A stretch of DNA of 32,612 nucleotides from Bacillota bacterium (GTDB taxonomy: Bacteria > Bacillota > Clostridia > Saccharofermentanales > DTU023), in NCBI GenBank assembly GCA_023389255.1, contig JAEWER010000013.1, forward strand, positions 1 to 32,612, read 5' to 3'. Position numbers and translations under genes: made by a program. The notes under the pieces are model-generated. The model was given only the letters and a program-made list of their open reading frames with translations. It was not told the DNA's origin and did not search any database. Of the stretch, positions 25,441 through 32,612 are shown in pieces. Numbering within the stretch: the stretch's first letter is position 1; each line of letters begins with the position of its first letter.

Positions 25441-25441
25441 A

Positions 25442-26596
25442 TTATTCGTCTAAATCTAAATTGAGAATATCGTCATCATCGAAATCAATATCATCAGGTA
25501 ACTCAGGTGATTTGAATTCATCCTCGTCATCCTCTTTCTTATCTACTTTCAAATTCGCACCCGTTTTGGTGTAGTAGTCTAAAATCTTGGTTTCGATTTC
25601 TTCCTTTTTATCTGGATGTTCAAGTAGCCACTTGGCAGCATTTTTATCACCCTGCCCCATACGTTCATCGCCGTAGCTGTACCATGAACCTTTCTTATCG
25701 ATCACATCAATATCGCTACCAATACTGACCAAAGAAGCTAAATTATCAATGCCCTCGCCAAAGATAATATTGTATGTTCCCTCCTTAAAAGGTGCAGCCA
25801 CCTTGTTTTTTACCACTTTAAAGCGAACGCTTCTGCCATAGTAAACATTTTTATCTTTGATCAGGTCACTATTGCTCGAACGCACTTCAATACGCACCGA
25901 GGAATAGAACTTCAAAGCACGACCACCAGTTGTCGTTTCCGGGCTACCATACATGTTGCCAATCTTTTCACGCATTTGGTTGATGAAGATAACCGCTGTA
26001 TCACTTTTATTCAAAACACCGGTCAATTTACGTAAACCTTGACTCATTAATCTGGCGTGTGCACCCACAACGGAATCGCCCATATTTCCCTCTAACTCAG
26101 ATCTGGGAACCAGAGCAGCTACCGAGTCAATTACAATCAAATCGACCGCACCACTACGCGCTAAGTCTTCGGCAATCTCTAGACCTGCCTCACCAGAATC
26201 TGGTTGCGCAATAATGAGATTTTTCGTATCCACACCAATTTTGGCTGCGTATTGCGGATCTAAAGCATGCTCGGCATCGATATAGGCCGCTTGTCCACCC
26301 ATTTTTTGTAACTCAGCTACCATATGGAGAGCTAAGGTGCTCTTACCTGTTGCTTCAGGTCCATATATTTCAATTACACGGCCACGGGGAATACCACCAA
26401 TGCCTAGGGCAATATTTAATGCTAGCGAGCCTGTAGGAATTACATCAACATCCACACGTTGTGATCCCTCCAAGTACATGACTGCACCCTTGCCCATATC
26501 TTTTTCAATCTTTTTTAAGGCAGCCTCTAAAGCTTGTTTACGCTCCGCTGCTGTTTTAGGATTCAGTATTACCTTCTTTTTCTTTTTATCAGCCAT
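25442..26596 (-). CDS. recA: Recombinase RecA
   Basis: RecA forms ATP-dependent filaments on single-stranded DNA for homologous recombination and co-protease activation of LexA. The 384-residue product has Walker A GPEATGKS (79-86), VIDSVAALVPRSELEGNMGDS in the core, and INQMREKIGNMYGSPETTTGGRALKFYSSVRIEVR covering loop L2. The C-terminal tail is very acidic (DDEDEFKSPELPDDIDFDDDDILNLDLDE). The Walker A differs slightly from the near-universal GPESSGKT. The start has AAGG seven bases upstream. A 93-base leader separates it from cinA, in which I see no GAAC-N4-GTTC LexA box and no clear promoter. Confidence 0.98.
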   Translation of the reverse strand: MADKKKKKVILNPKTAAERKQALEAALKKIEKDMGKGAVMYLEGSQRVDVDVIPTGSLALNIALGIGGIPRGRVIEIYGPEATGKSTLALHMVAELQKMGGQAAYIDAEHALDPQYAAKIGVDTKNLIIAQPDSGEAGLEIAEDLARSGAVDLIVIDSVAALVPRSELEGNMGDSVVGAHARLMSQGLRKLTGVLNKSDTAVIFINQMREKIGNMYGSPETTTGGRALKFYSSVRIEVRSSNSDLIKDKNVYYGRSVRFKVVKNKVAAPFKEGTYNIIFGEGIDNLASLVSIGSDIDVIDKKGSWYSYGDERMGQGDKNAAKWLLEHPDKKEEIETKILDYYTKTGANLKVDKKEDDEDEFKSPELPDDIDFDDDDILNLDLDE

Positions 26597-26689
26597 ATCT
26601 ATACCTTCACTTCAAGTTTGTTTTAGCTTAATTTATTGAATGTCCAAAGCAACATAAATTTACGACAATTAATACCAAAACTTGCGAGA
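26597..26689 (-). other. recA leader between cinA and recA
   Basis: This is a 93-base AT-rich gap. I find no convincing -35/-10 pair (the best, TTGGTA with TATGTT at 16 bases, is weak), no LexA-type inverted repeat and no terminator hairpin. The recA ribosome-binding site GAAGG is at its end. recA may be transcribed by read-through from cinA or from a promoter I cannot recognise. Confidence 0.5.
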
Positions 26690-27934
26690 TCACTCTTCTG
26701 AAATTTGTTTTCTTAGTAGATCTAGCAACTTAATGGTAGCAACTTCTCTAATTTTGTTGCGTTCACCCTGCAGACGCAATTTATTAACTACGATTTCTTT
26801 TTCAGTTGCAACTGCAATGTATACCAGACCAACTGGTTTTTCTTGGCTACCACCTGTTGGCCCCGCTATGCCCGTTACAGCCAAACCAATATCTGCGCTA
26901 AACTTGGCTTTAACATTTTCTGCCATTGCTTTTGCACATTCTTCACTAACTGCACCAAAGCTATCTAGTACCTCAGTGCTAATGCCTAGTAGCTCATGTT
27001 TGATGTGATTATTGTAGGCAACAATACCACCAAGTAGGACCCTAGAAATACCTGAAACTTCCGCAAATTTGCTACACACCATGCCTGCTGTACATGATTC
27101 AGCCACAGCGACAGTATGTTGTTTTTCCCGTAGCTTGTCAGCCACCACTTGCACTAAAGTTCTTTGGTCTTCACAAAAGATAAAAGCACCTAAGCGTTTT
27201 CTAACTTCTGCACACAGTGCTTGTAATTTAGCACTTGGCTCTCGTTCTTGCTCACTCCATTCTGTCAGACGCAACATCACTTCTGGTCCAGCGATATAAG
27301 TTGCCATTGTAACTTGCTCCTGCGTATCGATTAGGTCGCGTAAACTCTGTTCTAAAGGAGCCTCACCAATACCACAAAACTTGAAGTAATGATGGACAAA
27401 ATGGCGATCACTTTGCTCTGACAACCAGGGTAAAGCATAATTGATGAACATTGGTTGTAGTTCATTGGGTGGTCCAGGCAAGACCATGGCGTATTTTTCT
27501 GGTGCTATCGCAAAAATAGCTCCAGGTGCGGTACCGTTGTCGTTGGTCAAACGTCGACAGCCAGCAGGTAGCATTGCCTGCTTTAAGTTGTTGTCACTCA
27601 TACGTTGACAAATAGCGTCAAAATAACGCTTAATCTCACCTAAAGCATCCCCATCAAACTGTAACTCTTTGCCAAAAGTTTCTGCTACAACTTGCATAGT
27701 TATATCATCCGCTGTAGGCCCTAGACCGCCAGTTAAGATCAACAAATCCGCCCGACTAGCAGCTAAACGCAACGCTTCACTCAATCTCTTAGAGTTGTCT
27801 CCTACTACAACCTGGTGATAACAAGCAACTCCAACCATGTTGAGTTGCTTAGCCAGAAAATGTGCATTGGTATTAAGGGTCTGACCTACCAATAACTCCG
27901 TACCAACACAGATAATTTCTGCTGTTCTAATCAT
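26690..27934 (-). CDS. cinA: CinA-family protein, putative nicotinamide-nucleotide amidase
   Basis: CinA proteins join an N-terminal MoCF/COG1058 domain (ADP-ribose pyrophosphatase activity in some members) to a C-terminal nicotinamide-mononucleotide deamidase domain used in NAD recycling. I start at the ATG 27934, which overlaps the folD stop by 8 bases and has GGGAG seven bases upstream; the reading from 27964 only adds ten folD-overlapping residues. The 414-residue product begins MIRTAEIICVGTELLVGQTLN, has LTGGLGPTADDIT in the MoCF domain and LPGPPNELQPMF, and the deamidase motif AVAESCTAGMVCSKF with AVTGIAGPTGGSQEKPVGLVYIA. ESCTAG replaces the commoner ESCTGG. The gene precedes recA, as in many Bacillota. 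Confidence 0.94.
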   Translation of the reverse strand: MIRTAEIICVGTELLVGQTLNTNAHFLAKQLNMVGVACYHQVVVGDNSKRLSEALRLAASRADLLILTGGLGPTADDITMQVVAETFGKELQFDGDALGEIKRYFDAICQRMSDNNLKQAMLPAGCRRLTNDNGTAPGAIFAIAPEKYAMVLPGPPNELQPMFINYALPWLSEQSDRHFVHHYFKFCGIGEAPLEQSLRDLIDTQEQVTMATYIAGPEVMLRLTEWSEQEREPSAKLQALCAEVRKRLGAFIFCEDQRTLVQVVADKLREKQHTVAVAESCTAGMVCSKFAEVSGISRVLLGGIVAYNNHIKHELLGISTEVLDSFGAVSEECAKAMAENVKAKFSADIGLAVTGIAGPTGGSQEKPVGLVYIAVATEKEIVVNKLRLQGERNKIREVATIKLLDLLRKQISEE

Positions 27935-28790
27935 GTAATTTCTCCCGCGCTTGATAGGCGGCATACGTATTTTTTAGCAACATCGTTATCGTCATAGGAC
28001 CTACCCCACCTGGCACTGGTGTTAGGGCTGCCACCTTAGGTTCTACCGCCTCATACATCACGTCACCGCAGAGTTTTCCTTGTTCGTTTCTGTTGATGGC
28101 TACATCCACAATCCATTGTTGCTCGTGTGTGAATTCAGGCGTAATAAAATTAGGTTTACCCACAGCAGATATCAACAGATCTGCTGTTTTCGCCAGCTCC
28201 GGTAGGTTAACGGTGCGCGAGTGAGCCATTGTTACCGTACAATTTTCTGCTAAAAGCATCTGGGCTACTGGCTTACCTACGATATTACTTCTACCAATCA
28301 TCACAGCATGCTTACCACTGAACTCATAGCCGTAGTAACGTAAAATCTCAAGCACGCCAGCAGGTGTACAAGGCTTGAGTTCTGGATTTAAGCCTAAATA
28401 TAATTCACCAGCATTTTGTGGATGGAAACCATCCACATCTTTGCGGGGATCAATTGCCTGCACCACTGTTTTTTCGTCTAAATGACTGGGCAAGGGTAAC
28501 TGACAAAGAATACCATCCACCGTTTCGTCATGATTTAATTCACCAATAACCGCTAACAATTTCTCTTCACTGCAATCAAGAGGTAATTCTACTTTACGTG
28601 ATAGCATACCTACTTCGGCACAACCTTTGATTTTATTTCTGACATAGGTATGCGAAGCTGGATCATCGTTGACTAAGATCACAGCTAGACAGGGCAATCT
28701 TTTGCCAGCTTGCACCAACTTATCAACTTGTTCTTTTAATTGTGCACGCACACTTTTGGCAACTTCTTTACCATCCAAACGTAATGCCAT
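27927..28790 (-). CDS. folD: Methylenetetrahydrofolate dehydrogenase / cyclohydrolase (FolD)
   Basis: FolD interconverts methylene-, methenyl- and formyl-tetrahydrofolate with NADP, supplying one-carbon units. The 287-residue product has the catalytic segment ASHTYVRNKIKGC (Tyr49, Lys53), QLPLPSHLDEKTVVQAIDPRKDVDGFHPQNAG, PCTPAGVLEIL, the nucleotide-binding IGRSNIVGKPVAQML and the closing TPVPGGVGPMTITMLLKNT. The length is normal. The ATG shares one base with the ftsK stop and its 3' end overlaps cinA by 8 bases, so it is embedded in a coupled run. FolD has no obvious functional link to FtsK or CinA. Confidence 0.97.
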   Translation of the reverse strand: MALRLDGKEVAKSVRAQLKEQVDKLVQAGKRLPCLAVILVNDDPASHTYVRNKIKGCAEVGMLSRKVELPLDCSEEKLLAVIGELNHDETVDGILCQLPLPSHLDEKTVVQAIDPRKDVDGFHPQNAGELYLGLNPELKPCTPAGVLEILRYYGYEFSGKHAVMIGRSNIVGKPVAQMLLAENCTVTMAHSRTVNLPELAKTADLLISAVGKPNFITPEFTHEQQWIVDVAINRNEQGKLCGDVMYEAVEPKVAALTPVPGGVGPMTITMLLKNTYAAYQAREKLHD

Positions 28791-31700
28791 TAATTACCCT
28801 CCTGGCTAGCTAAATATTCTTCCATGGTTATTGTTACTTTACGTGGTTTACTGCCTTCAAAAGGTCCAATATAACCATGCTCGTACAGTTGATCAATGAT
28901 GCGAGATGCTCTGGGGAAGCCCACAGATAGTCTTCTTTGTAGCATCGAAGTTGAAGCATAGCCTGCGCTAATCACTAAGCGCACAGCCTCATCCAATAAC
29001 TCATCTTCAGCATCATCTTTGCCACCGCTACCACCGAATGCACTGCCAACCTTGGCATTGGCCGCACTCTCAATCAATTGACCTACAGTTTCGTCATAAT
29101 CATGTGGATAAGTGCTCTTGAGATAAGTTACTACTCTCTCAACTTCCGCATCAGTAACGAAAGCACCCTGTCCACGAATCGGCTTGGGAGCAGAATTCGG
29201 CGCATATAACATATCACCTTTACCTAGTAGTTTTTCGGCGCCTTGCATATCGATGATGGTACGCGAGTCCACTTGAGATGCAACTGCAAAAGCGATACGC
29301 GAAGGGATGTTCGACTTGATAACACCAGTGATGACATCAACGGATGGTCTTTGTGTGGCGATAATCAAATGGATACCCGCTGCACGTGCTAGCGCTGTCA
29401 AACGCTGAATCGCTGACTCAACTTCATTGGCTGCTGTAGCCATCAAGTCACTTAATTCATCGATAATAACTAAGATATAAGGTAATTTTTTTACTCCTGG
29501 ACCTAACTGTCCTTGCTCAATTAAGCGATTATATGATTTGAAATCACGCACATTGTTTTCTGCAAACTTATTGTAGCGATCTGTCATCTCTAGCACTGCC
29601 CAATTGAGCACGCCGTATGCTTTTTTCGGGTCAGTTACAACTGGTTGTAACAAGTGAGGAATGCCGTTATATACACTCAGCTCTACAACTTTAGGGTCTA
29701 TCATCAAGATACGTAGATCTTCTGGACCTACTGAATAAAGTAAAGACAGCAAAATTGTATTGATACAGACAGATTTACCCGATCCAGTTGCACCAGCAAT
29801 CAGAAGATGTGGCATCGCCGAGAGATCACAGTAAATAGGATTACCTGCAATATCTCTACCTAAAGCCGCAGTTAGACCTGAACGATGCTTGAACGAGTCT
29901 TCTTTGATCAAGCCACTCAACAGAACAGGTTGCGTTTTAGCATTGGGTATTTCAATACCGATAGCCGATTTACCAGGAATTGGTGCTTCTATACGAACTC
30001 CTAGCGCAGCTAAAGCCAAGGCAATATCGTCAGATAGATTGATGATTTTAGATACCTTTACACCCAAACCTGGTTTCACTTCAAATCTTGTAATAGTCGG
30101 ACCAGATGTATAGTTTATAACTTTGGCATCGACACCAAAGCTATTAAGAGTCTTCTCTAATTGCACACCCATAGCTTGGAACTTAGCTTCATCCACCGCC
30201 GAATTAGTGGTTGGTTCTGGATTTAAGAATTCCAAGGGTGGTGCCACATATTGATCCGTCAGAGAAGTTTGTACACGCTGACTGACGCTAGCTAGCTGTT
30301 GTTTTAGCGTAGGCTCTACTTTATCTTGCGTTCGATCTTGCCACTTGTTGCGATCTAAAACTTCGTGATCAATATCAGTGCGTTCAATATTCTTGGTAGA
30401 AGATGTTGTTTGAACCTGCTCTTCCTTATACTCAACTGGTTTAGCAACAGAATCATGTGCTGGCGTGTTTCGTATGACTGCACGTTCTGCTCCTGCCTCC
30501 TGAGTTGTAGTTAGTGCCCCAACTTCTTGTCTGGGCATTTGCTGGTTAACCACATCGGTATGAGCTGACGCACTAGGTATATCATTTGCTATAGGTACTT
30601 CTTGCTCTGGCTCTTTAATCTGTTTTACCCCATCGGCTGCAACTCTACCAACAGTTAGTCCTTGATGTATACGTGTACTCAGTGGCAAATCAACTTCTGT
30701 AGTCAAAGATGCTGGCTGGTAGCTACCTTGAATTTGGCGATAAGTATCCCTGCTCTTGGTCATCGGATGTTGCGCAACATTTAATTTTTCCTCTAAGGTC
30801 TGCTGATGCGAGGCAATGGCTTGTTCCGCACGCTGTCTTCTCACTTGGAGATAAGTATCTGCATCTAACAGCCAATCACCCTCAGGGAATTCTAAGGTTG
30901 CTTCTGGCAAGGTATACGGTAATTGCAAAGATAAACGTGGATCAAAATCTGGCGTTTGGCTTGCCTGCTCTTGTGGTTTAACTCTACGCGGAGCGAGCAA
31001 GGAATTATAGTTAGGTATTTCTGGTTGTGTATATTCTGTTTCGTTCTCTTCCTCTGCTGAGTAAGAATGCGAATACTCAGCTTCAGTTTCCGCAGATAGA
31101 ACAGGGGTTTCACCATCAGCGTAGTTATCAGAATATTGTTCTAAAGTGCCATCATAATCTTCTGCTAAATCTTGCCAATCTTCATCTTCTGCCAATTCAT
31201 CATAACTAGATCGATTCCATAGTTTACGCACAAAAGCAGAGGCTTTACCCAGCCAACTTTCAGCAAAACTTTTATCACGATAATTATGATCCGGCATTTC
31301 TTCCTCAGGAAAAAATTCACCTGAAATTAAATCACTAATTCGATCTTTAGCCGAACCTGCTATGACTCTTGTTTCAACTAAATCTTCTTCTCTCGGCTTA
31401 AAACGTAGTAGCCTACTAGAGCCAACTCTAATTCCAGCAGCAGTTCGACTAAACAAGTGGGCAATTGATGCATTGAACAATAAAACAGCTAGTGCACCAA
31501 TATTGGCAAGTAACACGATAACTGTTCCTGCCTTGCCTAGTAGAGCTTGTAATCCCAAAGATACAGCTCCTCCAATCAATCCCCCAGTCCACACAGTACT
31601 ATGGGAAATCAAGGCAGGTTGTAACCCAGATTGTGTGAGCACAACAATACTACGCACAGCTGAATTGGTAGTTTGTCCACTTTTAGTAATTGCAGTCGCC

Positions 31701-32014
31701 GTGGTAAACAATTGCTGATCCAGACTAAAAGTTGAAACTAAAATGGATAAGCATAAAAAAATGACCAGAATTAAGCCACGTCTAGCATTAGCCGGAATAT
31801 AGTGTCGATCAAATAACGTGTCTAAAGCTAAACCGAACAAGACAACTGGTAATAGACTAGCCATAGTGCCGATAGCACCAAAGCCTAACCACTTACAAGC
31901 AACGCCGATGATGCCTGTAGCAGAGCTAGGTGCCCAATAAGCAAAACCTAACAACACACTAGCAGCCATAGTAAATATGGCAATGATTTCTGTTGTCTTA
32001 CGTTCTGTAGGCAT
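28790..32014 (-). CDS. DNA translocase FtsK/SpoIIIE
   Basis: This septum-anchored hexameric motor pumps chromosomal DNA during division (or into the forespore, if SpoIIIE). Its 1074 residues contain hydrophobic N-terminal segments (about 8-27, 33-66, 78-97 and 142-187), then a very long acidic and Gln-rich linker (about 200-600). The motor follows: alpha domain (about 605-700) and beta domain with Walker A GATGSGKS (741-748) and Walker B YILVIIDE (846-853). The C-terminal winged-helix gamma domain (about 1003-1062, SMLQRRLSVGFPRASRIIDQL) reads polarity sequences (KOPS/SRS) in homologues. SpoIIIE of B. subtilis is about 790 residues; the extra length here is the linker. The ATG shares a base with the stop of the upstream NUDIX gene. 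FtsK and SpoIIIE cannot be told apart from sequence alone. Confidence 0.96.
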   Translation of the reverse strand: MPTERKTTEIIAIFTMAASVLLGFAYWAPSSATGIIGVACKWLGFGAIGTMASLLPVVLFGLALDTLFDRHYIPANARRGLILVIFLCLSILVSTFSLDQQLFTTATAITKSGQTTNSAVRSIVVLTQSGLQPALISHSTVWTGGLIGGAVSLGLQALLGKAGTVIVLLANIGALAVLLFNASIAHLFSRTAAGIRVGSSRLLRFKPREEDLVETRVIAGSAKDRISDLISGEFFPEEEMPDHNYRDKSFAESWLGKASAFVRKLWNRSSYDELAEDEDWQDLAEDYDGTLEQYSDNYADGETPVLSAETEAEYSHSYSAEEENETEYTQPEIPNYNSLLAPRRVKPQEQASQTPDFDPRLSLQLPYTLPEATLEFPEGDWLLDADTYLQVRRQRAEQAIASHQQTLEEKLNVAQHPMTKSRDTYRQIQGSYQPASLTTEVDLPLSTRIHQGLTVGRVAADGVKQIKEPEQEVPIANDIPSASAHTDVVNQQMPRQEVGALTTTQEAGAERAVIRNTPAHDSVAKPVEYKEEQVQTTSSTKNIERTDIDHEVLDRNKWQDRTQDKVEPTLKQQLASVSQRVQTSLTDQYVAPPLEFLNPEPTTNSAVDEAKFQAMGVQLEKTLNSFGVDAKVINYTSGPTITRFEVKPGLGVKVSKIINLSDDIALALAALGVRIEAPIPGKSAIGIEIPNAKTQPVLLSGLIKEDSFKHRSGLTAALGRDIAGNPIYCDLSAMPHLLIAGATGSGKSVCINTILLSLLYSVGPEDLRILMIDPKVVELSVYNGIPHLLQPVVTDPKKAYGVLNWAVLEMTDRYNKFAENNVRDFKSYNRLIEQGQLGPGVKKLPYILVIIDELSDLMATAANEVESAIQRLTALARAAGIHLIIATQRPSVDVITGVIKSNIPSRIAFAVASQVDSRTIIDMQGAEKLLGKGDMLYAPNSAPKPIRGQGAFVTDAEVERVVTYLKSTYPHDYDETVGQLIESAANAKVGSAFGGSGGKDDAEDELLDEAVRLVISAGYASTSMLQRRLSVGFPRASRIIDQLYEHGYIGPFEGSKPRKVTITMEEYLASQEGN

Positions 32015-32580
32015 TATTTCTCCTCTTCTTGCAATAATTGATTGGTTAACAACAGACCAATAATCGTCTTGGCATCACAGATTTCGCCTGAAGCAATTTT
32101 CGTTAGCCATTCAGGAAGTGGCCTTTTGTCAGTTAGAACAAATTCCCCCTCATCAGGAGCAGCTTCGCCTAATTGCAGGTCTCTTGCTAAGTAAATGTGT
32201 AATTTCTCATTTAAGTATCCCGGACTGGGCAAGATTGTCTGTAATTTTTGCCAGCGTTTTGCAGTTATACCAACTTCCTCCATTAGTTCACGTTGCGCAC
32301 AGACTAACGGATCTTCACTGGGCTCTAATTTGCCTGCAGGCAGTTCATAGATTACTTGCTCAATTGGTATGCGAAATTGACGCACCAAGTACACTTCATT
32401 TTGTTCTGTTAATGCAACTACACATGCACCACCTACATGATCAATTATCTCTCTGGTGCTTATTGAACCATCGCTCAAACGTACAGTTTTAACTGAAGCT
32501 GAAAAAACTCGACCTTGAAAATAATATTTTTGTTCGATAGTTTCTTCAAACAGTTCCTGCTCTGTCAATGCTTTGTTCAT
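32014..32580 (-). CDS. NUDIX hydrolase, ADP-ribose pyrophosphatase-like
   Basis: NUDIX enzymes hydrolyse nucleoside diphosphates linked to another moiety; this subgroup typically splits ADP-ribose into AMP and ribose 5-phosphate. The 188-residue product has a perfect Nudix box (G-x5-E-x7-REL-x-EE-x-GI) at 83-105: GKLEPSE followed by RELMEEVGI. The preceding VYLVRQFRIPIEQVIYELPAG segment and the following SPGYLNEKLHIYLA are characteristic of the NudF/ADP-ribose pyrophosphatase group. The start ATG at 32580 has GAGG just upstream. Substrate assignment is by family resemblance only. It is first in the run leading to ftsK, and only 32 bases of upstream sequence are visible. Confidence 0.9.
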   Translation of the reverse strand: MNKALTEQELFEETIEQKYYFQGRVFSASVKTVRLSDGSISTREIIDHVGGACVVALTEQNEVYLVRQFRIPIEQVIYELPAGKLEPSEDPLVCAQRELMEEVGITAKRWQKLQTILPSPGYLNEKLHIYLARDLQLGEAAPDEGEFVLTDKRPLPEWLTKIASGEICDAKTIIGLLLTNQLLQEEEK

Positions 32581-32612
32581 ACGGCCTCTTTATCTCAAAC
32601 TCGCTATAGCAG

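Noticed and set aside
31362..31718. 118-residue plus-strand frame opposite the ftsK membrane region
   Set aside because: It is antisense to a convincing FtsK N-terminus and has no independent signals.
1..32612. Search for a novel defence, mobile, CRISPR, toxin-antitoxin or biosynthetic system
   Set aside because: Every sizeable coding region belongs to a well-known housekeeping family, and no repeats, integrase, transposase, tRNA or orphan cluster were seen. Nothing supports a new multi-gene system here.

Overview
The window is a continuous stretch of bacterial housekeeping genes, all read from the minus strand. In transcription order, from the high-coordinate end, they are: NUDIX hydrolase, ftsK/spoIIIE, folD, cinA, recA, recX, pgsA, acpP, rnc, smc, ftsY, rimP, nusA, infB, rbfA, nrnA, truB, ribF, lgt, rodA, mraZ, rsmH, ftsL, a PASTA-containing class B penicillin-binding protein, murF, mraY and ftsW (cut by the window start). 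Gene content and order point to a Gram-positive member of the Bacillota, most likely class Clostridia: acpP-rnc-smc-ftsY, rimP-nusA-infB-rbfA-nrnA-truB-ribF, an mraZ-led division cluster, and a PBP with C-terminal PASTA domains. The sequence alone does not let me name a genus.

Layout. (1) 32580 to about 24277 holds a DNA-maintenance, one-carbon and lipid group. NUDIX-ftsK and ftsK-folD overlap by one base (TAATG), folD-cinA by 8 bases, and recA follows a 93-base leader with recX and pgsA behind it. (2) acpP (24204-23965) appears to be its own unit, with a consensus-like promoter overlapping a perfect inverted repeat and a strong hairpin terminator after it. (3) rnc-smc-ftsY follows. (4) rimP to rodA (18602-8478) is one tight run of nine genes with gaps of 14 bases or less or short overlaps. 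It is preceded by a candidate promoter at the end of ftsY and a terminator-like hairpin in the rimP leader, and it ends in a clear intrinsic terminator at 8423-8453. (5) The only non-coding stretch above 300 bases (8126-8477) holds that terminator, an 18-bp palindrome, a candidate promoter and a phased GTGG repeat array matching the known MraZ operator. (6) mraZ to ftsW is the division and cell-wall (dcw) cluster, lacking murE and murD at their usual places.

Functionally the genes cover peptidoglycan precursor synthesis (MurF, MraY), septal and lateral wall synthesis (FtsW, PBP, FtsL, RodA), lipoprotein maturation (Lgt), chromosome segregation and repair (FtsK, SMC, RecA, RecX), membrane and fatty-acid synthesis (PgsA, AcpP), protein targeting (FtsY), RNA metabolism (RNase III, NrnA, TruB), ribosome maturation and translation initiation (RimP, RbfA, IF2), transcription elongation (NusA) and cofactors (FolD, RibF, NUDIX, CinA).

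I found no mobile element, CRISPR array, tRNA or rRNA, and no gene of unrecognised family. I do not see a new multi-gene system. The most interesting material is regulatory (the rimP leader, the mraZ operator, the acpP palindrome) and architectural (a long-tailed FtsL, a KTS motif in the PBP, and lgt and rodA joined to the translation-factor operon).
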